NCBI GenBank assembly: GCA_031268255.1 | Contig: JAIRXO010000209.1 | Span: 1-11,029, forward strand | Reading direction: 5' to 3' | Origin: Spirochaetaceae bacterium | GTDB lineage: Bacteria > Spirochaetota > Spirochaetia > Treponematales > Breznakiellaceae | DNA length: 11,029 nucleotides | Translations under genes and position numbers: made by a program | Notes under the pieces: model-generated | Database searches by the model: none | What the model was told of the DNA's origin: nothing | What the model saw: the letters and a program-made list of their open reading frames with translations, nothing else | Shown: positions 6,734 through 11,029 of the stretch, one piece after another | Numbering within the stretch: the stretch's first letter is position 1 | Layout of the letters: the number at the start of each line of letters is the position of its first letter

Positions 6734-6909
6734 CGGAAGGGGCGGCCCTTCGGGGCGCGACGGCATACCGGGACCTGAGAGAGGCCTACGCCAGATTTTT
6801 ACACTTGGGGGGTAGGCGCAAACCGTGTTTGCGCCGCAGGGGGGCCGGAAGCTCAGGTCGTTATACGCAACGGCAGGAAAGGAAACAGGCCCCCCTTATA
6901 AGGTCTGGC
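6734..6909. other. Convergent intergenic region with nested inverted repeats (possible terminator region or structured RNA)
   Basis: 176 nt between the convergent ends of gpmI and the phospholipase-like gene, without a credible gene. It contains: a short UUCG-type hairpin (6742-6758; GCC-rich arms) just after the gpmI stop; a perfect 8-bp inverted repeat GACCTGAG (6772-6779) / CTCAGGTC (6852-6859); and inside it a perfect 9-bp stem with 3-nt loop (6815-6835). A further pair GCCTAC (6784-6789) / GTAGGC (6812-6817) would compete with the inner stem. A T5 run lies at 6796-6800 but does not follow a strong stem, so no textbook Rho-independent terminator is seen on either strand. Confidence 0.5.
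6815..6835. repeat. Perfect 9-bp hairpin
   Basis: GGCGCAAAC and GTTTGCGCC separated by CGT form a perfect palindrome with a 3-nt loop. It is flanked by runs of six G on the plus strand (6807-6812 and 6839-6844) rather than by a T tract. Probably the strongest secondary structure in the region; its function is not evident. Confidence 0.7.
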
Positions 6910-8043
6910 TTAGTTTATCTTCCGCAGGGTTTCCTGTTGGGCGAGGACCCTGTCCAGGGGCAGAAAATCAAAGCAGCGGGGAGCGCAGGGCCGTCCGTTT
7001 TCGGCCTGTATGGAAAGGGCGTTGTTCCCTATGGTCCTGGCGGCTTCGGTTATGGGGAAGATTCCTTCGTCAAGATAGCGGGCGATAAAGGGTGAAAGCC
7101 GCGCGGCGGCTTCCTCTACGGCCAGGAGATAGAGGTCGGGGAACGAGGCCGTGGATGAGGCCCGCACGTTTGGCCCGGAGTCTGCGCCGGCGGGAGGGCA
7201 GCCGGGGTCGCGCCATAATGCCTTGCCAAAGTTGAGGTAATCAATATCAAGGGGGAGTTTTTCCGGGTAAATATAGCTGAGGGTGTTCCAGCCGCTTTCC
7301 CTCAGACGATTCAGGTTGAAATTCCACCCTCCCCCGCGCAGCGTTGTCTTTCGGGGATCGGTGAGACGGTAGAAAAAGGCGGCGTCACGGAAGGCATTGG
7401 CGATGCGGAGCGGGAGTTTTTCGTCCTTTCCGGCCCTCTCGGGAAAGGCCGCGATGAGGGCTTTTTCGAGCAGGGCGCCAAGACCTTGAGGCGGGTCCGC
7501 GCAGGCCACGGCAAGCAGCGCCTCCTGATCCCAGAAAGAAACATCAAGACCCCGGAGCAGGCGCAGCATGGTCACGTCAAGAATACGTTCAAAAAACGCG
7601 TGATGCCGCGCCGCCTTGTATACAATATAGGGATGAGCCCGGCGGTCAAGCAGGGCATGGGTCATAAAGCCCAGCGCATAGGCGCCCAGGGCGCTGATCT
7701 TCCGCGAAGGAGAAAGTTTCTCCGCGCCGCCCCCCTGCCCGCGCTTCATCTCGCCCTCTGACGGCGGCGTTCCGGGCAGGGCCATTTTAAGAAGCGACGC
7801 GGTAAAGACGCCGTAACCCCGGCGGTGAAGCAGGGTTCCGTATTCCAGGGCCACAGGACGGCTTGACTGGCTGTGGTAAAAAATATCCGGCCCCTGGCAG
7901 CCCAGGGCAAAACCGGACCAGTAATCCCTTTTGATTTTAAGCAGGGCTTCTTCGGCAACACTCCCGAAACGGCCTTTGAGACCTTCGTAGAGGGCGGTAA
8001 GCACATCCTCCCCAAAAAGGAGGTGGAGAATTTGGGAGGGCAC
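6910..8043 (-). CDS. Zinc-dependent phospholipase C family protein
   Basis: Protein of 377 aa resembling the Zn_dep_PLPC family, whose members bind zinc through clustered His/Asp residues. Candidate ligands are His7 near the N-terminus (PSQILHLLFG), 'GCQGPDIFYH' (48-57, D53 and H57), and 'GFMTHALLDRRAHPYIVY' (125-142, H129, D133, H137), followed by 'HHAFFERILD' (147-156). The H-x3-D and H-x3-E spacing fits metal binding. No signal peptide is visible, so unlike secreted clostridial phospholipases it is probably cytoplasmic, as in many uncharacterised family members; the real substrate is unknown. The start is a GTG at 8043 with GAGG 7 nt upstream; an upstream ATG frame runs into a stop. It appears to be a single-gene unit, convergent with gpmI. 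Family call is fairly secure; enzymatic function is inference. Confidence 0.78.
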   Translation of the reverse strand: MPSQILHLLFGEDVLTALYEGLKGRFGSVAEEALLKIKRDYWSGFALGCQGPDIFYHSQSSRPVALEYGTLLHRRGYGVFTASLLKMALPGTPPSEGEMKRGQGGGAEKLSPSRKISALGAYALGFMTHALLDRRAHPYIVYKAARHHAFFERILDVTMLRLLRGLDVSFWDQEALLAVACADPPQGLGALLEKALIAAFPERAGKDEKLPLRIANAFRDAAFFYRLTDPRKTTLRGGGWNFNLNRLRESGWNTLSYIYPEKLPLDIDYLNFGKALWRDPGCPPAGADSGPNVRASSTASFPDLYLLAVEEAAARLSPFIARYLDEGIFPITEAARTIGNNALSIQAENGRPCAPRCFDFLPLDRVLAQQETLRKIN

Positions 8044-8056
8044 CTTATACCCTCAA

Positions 8057-8072
8057 GAACCCCTCGGGGTTC
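8057..8072. repeat. Perfect inverted repeat before the phospholipase-like gene
   Basis: GAACCCC-TC-GGGGTTC, 7-bp arms, sits 13 nt upstream of the GTG start at 8043, just ahead of the ribosome-binding site on the minus strand. No T tract follows on either strand, so it looks like an operator or leader hairpin rather than a terminator. Confidence 0.55.
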
Positions 8073-8129
8073 AATATTATGTCCATCGTTTTTTTCATGG
8101 TTTCATGCGGGTTAAATCAAGCGGCCAAA

Positions 8130-8146
8130 TTCTTGTCTGGCAAGAA
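8130..8146. repeat. Inverted repeat in the phospholipase-like gene leader
   Basis: TTCTTG and CAAGAA with a 5-nt loop. It lies within the predicted untranslated leader of the minus-strand gene and could fold as a small hairpin. Confidence 0.4.
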
Positions 8147-8173
8147 ATTATCCACTTTCAACTATTGCATGAT

Positions 8174-8203
8174 ATTATATGGTGTCAGGCCGCGTCAAGA
8201 CAA
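8174..8203 (-). promoter_or_regulatory. Promoter of the phospholipase-like gene
   Basis: On the minus strand, a perfect TATAAT (8174-8179) is preceded at 18 nt by TTGTCT (8198-8203). Transcription from about 8167 would give a leader of roughly 124 nt that includes the two inverted repeats at 8130-8146 and 8057-8072. Between this promoter and the antitoxin stop (8204-8323) I see no gene, only a weak A/T-rich palindrome (8222-8236) and a CCCTATAGGG palindrome (8264-8273). Confidence 0.55.
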
Positions 8204-8323
8204 AATGAAGGAAATTGAAGCAAAAGTATCACTTTTTTGTGCGCCCTGTAGAACCCCGGGAAACCCTATAGGGGCCGCTTCGCGCGTCCTGGGGCTGTTT
8301 CGCGGAACTTTGCCGTGGCGGTC

Positions 8324-8638
8324 CTATGCGGATACTTTCTGTTCCACCTTGAGACGGAAGCCCAGGTTGTCAAGAACTTTCACCACGGTAAAGAAAGACG
8401 GGTTTCCCGCGGGAGAAAGGGATTTGTACAGACTGGCCCGATCAAGATTAAGCTCTCTGGCGATTCGGGCCATTCCCTTTGAACGGGCTATGTCTCCGAT
8501 GGCTTTTAACAGATATTCGGAATCGTTTTCCTGTATAGCAAGCTCGATAACCGCCTCAATCGTACCTATAACGTCTTCTTTAGTTTCAATTTGTTCCGCA
8601 AGGTTCCAATCTTCGAAGGTTACTTTTTCCTTGTCCAT
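8324..8638 (-). CDS. HI1420-type antitoxin (addiction module antidote protein)
   Basis: DNA-binding antitoxin of 104 aa from the family of putative addiction-module antidotes paired with HI1419/RelE-like toxins. The core is 'LLKAIGDIARSKGMARIARELNLDRASLYKSLSPAGNPSF', given here by position (43-82): a Cro-type helix-turn-helix followed by 'NPSFFTVVKVLDNLGFRLKV', typical for the family. The ATG at 8638 has GAGGAG 7 nt upstream; an earlier in-frame ATG at 8653 lies inside the toxin frame and lacks such a site. It starts 1 nt after the toxin stop, the usual toxin-first order of this family. Intact length and motifs. It probably binds the palindrome over the locus promoter (inference). Confidence 0.88.
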   Translation of the reverse strand: MDKEKVTFEDWNLAEQIETKEDVIGTIEAVIELAIQENDSEYLLKAIGDIARSKGMARIARELNLDRASLYKSLSPAGNPSFFTVVKVLDNLGFRLKVEQKVSA

Positions 8639-8639
8639 G

Positions 8640-8846
8640 CTATTTCTCCTCATCGGGGTTCATGGCGGCGGCTCTTCTTTTGGCCTGTTTTATATCCTCG
8701 TCTTGAGTGGCCTTGTCGCCGCCGCAGAGCAGGATAATGAGTTCTTTCCCGGTATCCTGACAAGCTGCGGTTGTGCGGTATCTGGTCCGATCATCCCGTA
8801 AGTGCCTAATCCACTTTTTATAGACGCTCGATTCGCGTATCCCCAT
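8640..8846 (-). pseudogene. HI1419-type RelE/ParE-like toxin with internal deletion
   Basis: A 68-aa frame holding both ends of a HI1419-family toxin. The N-terminus 'IRESSVYKKWIRHLRDD' (3-19) and the C-terminus 'TGKELIILLCGGDKATQDEDI' (split at 32-52) are highly typical, but the family is normally about 95-105 aa. The roughly 30-45 residues between them, which in relatives include the 'LGNPGD' turn, the conserved 'GVSELRI' strand and 'GPGYRVY', are missing; only 'RYRTT' (22-26) may remain of the last. The reading frame is kept, so a short protein could still be made, but it lacks the central sheet and is probably not an active RNase. It is followed directly by an intact antitoxin. The start at 8846 has no Shine-Dalgarno sequence and lies 6 nt from a -10 box. 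Confidence 0.72.
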
Positions 8847-8852
8847 AGTTTA

Positions 8853-8881
8853 GTTGTAGTCTATAGACAACGCCTTGTCAA
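8853..8881 (-). promoter_or_regulatory. Toxin-antitoxin promoter with overlapping palindromic operator
   Basis: On the minus strand, a perfect TTGACA (8876-8881) is followed after 17 nt by TACAAC (8853-8858). The spacer and -10 are covered by an inverted repeat (8853-8871): outer arms GTTGT/ACAAC around a perfect 10-bp palindrome GTCTATAGAC (8859-8868). This is the expected place for an autoregulatory antitoxin site. The predicted +1 falls at or next to the toxin ATG (8846), implying a leaderless transcript. Confidence 0.65.
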
Positions 8882-8913
8882 GCAACTTTTCAAGGAAATT
8901 TCAGGATTTTTGA

Positions 8914-9069
8914 AGTGGACCTCTCCCGGTTTGGAGGACAGGTGATGAAGCCGCTTTTGTTACTGCCATCGGTGCAGCAATCCAAGCGCGGAATGTCTAC
9001 GCCTTTTCGGCGCAGCCCTCGGAAGTTCAAGTCTTACTTTTTCTGTTGGTCGTTATTTCTGCGGCCTAG
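8914..9069 (+). other. Possible decayed coding fragment
   Basis: An open stretch of 51 codons between stops with no start codon in frame. Its middle reads 'GDEAAFVTAIGAAIQARN' (10-27), which looks protein-like and loosely recalls the C-terminal 'GAIGAAL-A' motif of acyl-CoA dehydratase activases (BadF/BadG family). The last codons run into the 3' end of the tRNA gene. It may be a remnant of a lost gene, or chance; the resemblance is weak. Confidence 0.22.
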
Positions 9070-9084
9070 AAGACTTGAACTTCC
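9021..9084. repeat. 15-nt inverted copy of the tRNA-Leu T-arm
   Basis: GGAAGTTCAAGTCTT (9021-9035) is the exact reverse complement of 9070-9084, the T-arm of the tRNA-Leu gene. The first copy is 25 nt beyond the tRNA 3' end, in the trailer of the tRNA transcript. It may be a broken tRNA piece left by recombination. Confidence 0.75.
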
Positions 9085-9141
9085 ATGCCTCTCGGCACTA
9101 GCACCTCAAGCTAGCGTGTCTACCAGTTCCACCAAGGCCGC
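9060..9141 (-). tRNA. tRNA-Leu (anticodon GAG)
   Basis: Folds as a class II tRNA of 82 nt. Acceptor stem GCGGCCT/AGGCCGC with discriminator A; D-arm containing GGTAGA; anticodon stem CTAGC/GCTAG around the loop TTGAGGT, giving anticodon GAG; a long variable arm TGCC-GAGA-GGCA, typical of leucine/serine tRNAs; and T-arm GGAAG-TTCAAGT-CTTCT with one G-U pair. Discriminator A together with the GAG anticodon fixes leucine (CUC/CUU codons). The 3' CCA is not encoded, so it must be added after transcription. Isolated gene with its own promoter. Confidence 0.95.
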
Positions 9142-9156
9142 GTAAATTACGGTTTT

Positions 9157-9185
9157 ATACTAATGGTTTTTCTCAAGGCTGTCAA
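9157..9185 (-). promoter_or_regulatory. tRNA-Leu promoter
   Basis: On the minus strand, a perfect TTGACA (9180-9185) with a 17-nt spacer precedes TAGTAT (9157-9162). The predicted start near 9150 is about 9 nt before the mature tRNA 5' end. The third TTGACA/17-nt promoter in this window. Confidence 0.65.
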
Positions 9186-9273
9186 TCGGGAATTACTGAC
9201 CGGCTGACGCGGCGGCGGTTCCGTTTTTCAAGATTGAAACTCTGCCGAGGCTCAAAAAGGGCCTGAAAAAACC

Positions 9274-9279
9274 GATAAT
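9274..9279 (+). promoter_or_regulatory. Candidate -10 box of the ankyrin lipoprotein gene
   Basis: GATAAT matches TATAAT at five of six positions and is followed after 6 nt by the ATG at 9286. No convincing -35 exists at 16-18 nt upstream, and no Shine-Dalgarno sequence lies before the ATG, so this is tentative. The rest of 9186-9285 shows no gene. Confidence 0.3.
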
Positions 9280-9285
9280 AATGGC

Positions 9286-11029
9286 ATGAAACAGAAAAAT
9301 TCCCTTATGTGTTGTCTTTTTGCCGGTTTTATCGTCCTGGTCCTGCTTTCAGCTTGCGCGGGAGGACCTGCCGGGAACGATGATATCTGGAGGCTCCTTG
9401 AACGGGGGGAAACAGACAGGGCAAAGGGTCTTTTCCGGGGAGCCGGTGATATATACGCCCGGGACAGTGAGGGGAGGACCATACTCCACCGGGCCGCCGA
9501 AATGCGGGACAGTGAGCTGGCCGCCTTTTTTATAGCCTGCGGGGCGGAACTTGACGCGGTGGATAACGCGGGGAGAACTCCCCTGGATATTGCCGCCTCC
9601 AATCTGGACAGCGCCGTAGGCCGGGTTCTGGCGTCCGCCGGGGCGGATATACACCGTGCGGGGCCCGAGGGTTTTAGTCCCGCCGAAAGGGCCATAGAAA
9701 AAGCCGGAGATGAGGACGCGGCTTTTCTTGAAGCCCTCATAACAAATGATTCGCTTAATAAAACCGACGGGAACGGCCGTACAATGCTTCACCTCGCGGC
9801 GGAGCGGGGTAACAATGCGGCGGCGAAGATTCTCCTTGACCGGAACACGGTAATAAACAGGCGGGACAAAGACGGAAAAACCGCCCTTGATCTTGCCCTT
9901 GCCCATACGGATAATTCTGAATATTTTTTCACCGCCGAAAGCCTCATACTGGGCGGAGCCTATTCCCAGGCGGAGAGTTTTGCCTATCTTGCCCCCGCGG
10001 TGCGGAGTTCCAACTACAATATACGCCTCGTGGACGGACTCGCGCCGCTCCACTTTGCCAGCCGTGAGGGCATGGCCGGCATGGTTGAATACCTCCTGTT
10101 GAAATCCTGTGATGTCAACGCGAAGAACGCCGCCGGAATGACGGCCCTCCACGAAGCGGCCAGGGGCGGAAATCTTCCGGTTATGCGTATGCTCATTGCC
10201 GGTAAAATCGATGTCAACGCCAGAGACGCCAAGGGCAATACGGCCATGCACATCATCATGCCGGCGGACAGGGAACTTGAGGGATTAAGGCTCCTTTTCG
10301 AGAACGGCGCCCAGCCCAATTTCCGTGATGATCACGGCGACACGCCGCTCCACATTGCCCTGACGGTAAACATGGACCAGGAAGTGATACTCGCCCTCCT
10401 CGAAGGAGGAGCGGGCCTTGACATTCGGAATATCGAAGGCAAAACTCCCCTCTACACAGCCCTTGAAAAAAACAGAAACTACGCCATACCGCTCTTTCTT
10501 GAACGGGGCGCCGACATATTCGCCGCCGACAACAGGGGCATAAGCCCCTTTGCCCTGGCCCTGGCCCAGAAGAACGAAAATCTTTCGGCCATGATAACTC
10601 CCGGTACGGTGCTGGAAAGCGACAGCAGGGGCAATACCCAGCTTCATATAGCCGTTCAGAACGACGCTGAACCGCGTATCATTACCACGATTCTCGATTA
10701 CCGGGCCCAGGTCAACGCCAGAAACCAGGCCGGGGATACCAGCCTCCACATAGCAATCAGGCGCAACGCCGGGGAAAACGGCAGGATACTGCTCGCCAGA
10801 GGCGCCGATATTTTCGCCGTAAACATGGAGGGCCAGAGTTCCCTGTACCTGGGACTCGATTCGGGGCGGACTGTCCGTGACTGGATGCTTACCCCCCAGG
10901 TCATAACCGCGCGGGACGGGCTTGGCAACAGCGCCCTCCATTATGCCGCCCAGTGGAAACTTGACGCGGTGATTCCCGAACTGGTTCAGAAAGGCGCGGC
11001 CATGGAAAGTCCCAACGCCACCGGAGAGA
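9286..11029 (+). CDS. Ankyrin-repeat lipoprotein (partial, continues beyond window)
   Basis: First 581 codons of a large ankyrin protein; no stop before the window edge. The N-terminus is a lipoprotein signal: K2/K4, a hydrophobic core (about 7-21) and the lipobox L21-S22-A23-C24, so the protein is probably exported and anchored by lipidated Cys24. After that comes an almost unbroken array of roughly 33-residue ankyrin repeats, about 15 complete or degenerate copies, recognisable by cores such as EGRTILHRAAE, NGRTMLHLAAE, AGMTALHEAAR, HGDTPLHIALT, RGNTQLHIAVQ, AGDTSLHIAIR and LGNSALHYAAQ. Copies lacking the TPLH consensus (for example EGFSPAERAIE and RGISPFALALA) alternate with good ones. Such proteins bind other proteins; the partner is unknown. 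The start is the first ATG in frame; an ATG at 9281 meets TGA at once. No Shine-Dalgarno sequence is visible. The upstream neighbour is the divergent tRNA-Leu. Confidence 0.88.
   Translation, partial: MKQKNSLMCCLFAGFIVLVLLSACAGGPAGNDDIWRLLERGETDRAKGLFRGAGDIYARDSEGRTILHRAAEMRDSELAAFFIACGAELDAVDNAGRTPLDIAASNLDSAVGRVLASAGADIHRAGPEGFSPAERAIEKAGDEDAAFLEALITNDSLNKTDGNGRTMLHLAAERGNNAAAKILLDRNTVINRRDKDGKTALDLALAHTDNSEYFFTAESLILGGAYSQAESFAYLAPAVRSSNYNIRLVDGLAPLHFASREGMAGMVEYLLLKSCDVNAKNAAGMTALHEAARGGNLPVMRMLIAGKIDVNARDAKGNTAMHIIMPADRELEGLRLLFENGAQPNFRDDHGDTPLHIALTVNMDQEVILALLEGGAGLDIRNIEGKTPLYTALEKNRNYAIPLFLERGADIFAADNRGISPFALALAQKNENLSAMITPGTVLESDSRGNTQLHIAVQNDAEPRIITTILDYRAQVNARNQAGDTSLHIAIRRNAGENGRILLARGADIFAVNMEGQSSLYLGLDSGRTVRDWMLTPQVITARDGLGNSALHYAAQWKLDAVIPELVQKGAAMESPNATGE

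Noticed and set aside
6742..6758. Rho-independent terminator for gpmI
   Set aside because: The stem is short or contains a mismatch, and no T tract follows; kept only as a hairpin in the intergenic entry.
8079..8801. Plus-strand open frame of 240 codons over the TA locus
   Set aside because: Antisense to the antitoxin and toxin; no ribosome-binding site or family motif.
9000..9012. Terminator for tRNA-Leu
   Set aside because: The CGCC/GGCG stem is only 4 bp, and no T run follows on the minus strand.
8915..9145. Plus-strand open frame running through the tRNA
   Set aside because: It covers the whole tRNA-Leu gene on the opposite strand and has no recognisable protein features.
9349..10251. 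Minus-strand open frame of 300 codons, and a similar one at 10285-10941
   Set aside because: Both are shadows of the ankyrin array; the repeated plus-strand codons create long open antisense frames.

Overview
The window looks like chromosomal DNA from a GC-rich spirochete, most likely a gut-type treponeme (Treponema/Breznakiella-like). The basis is the gene repertoire: a Mrp-type cation/proton antiporter operon, a long cofactor-independent phosphoglycerate mutase, a zinc-dependent phospholipase C-like protein and a large ankyrin-repeat lipoprotein. Proteins are dense in GCC/GGC codons, and promoters are sigma-70-like (TTGACA, 17-bp spacers). The taxonomic guess is inference; no 16S or ribosomal marker is present.

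Left part (1-4927, minus strand): one tightly packed operon of nine genes, read right to left. They are a PII-like (GlnB-fold) signalling protein, a PTS EIIA-type phosphocarrier, then Mrp/Mnh subunits E, F, G, a stand-alone DUF4040 (MbhD-like) subunit, an MbhE-MrpB fusion, C and D. Most junctions overlap by 1 to 14 nt, so translation is probably coupled. MnhD runs off the left edge, and no NuoL-like MrpA N-terminal half is inside the window. The gene order resembles the Mbh/Mbx-type Mrp module rather than the classical A-B-C-D-E-F-G order. The two leading regulatory genes suggest that antiporter activity is tied to nitrogen/energy and phosphoryl-transfer status.

Middle (4928-8043): a divergent promoter region, gpmI on the plus strand (glycolysis), then a convergent intergenic region rich in inverted repeats, then a minus-strand zinc-dependent phospholipase C-family gene with a roughly 120-nt leader.

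Right (8044-9285): an accessory patch. It holds a HI1419/HI1420-type toxin-antitoxin locus whose antitoxin is intact but whose toxin has lost its middle, a palindromic operator over the locus promoter, a possible decayed coding fragment, an inverted 15-nt copy of the tRNA T-arm, and a tRNA-Leu(GAG) gene with its own promoter. This looks like remains of acquired DNA beside a tRNA gene.

Right edge (9286-11029, plus strand): the first 581 codons of an ankyrin-repeat lipoprotein that continues past the window.

A recurring feature is that three genes (PII-like, toxin, ankyrin lipoprotein) lack a Shine-Dalgarno sequence and have a promoter-like -10 box only 6-9 nt before the ATG, as expected for leaderless or nearly leaderless mRNAs.
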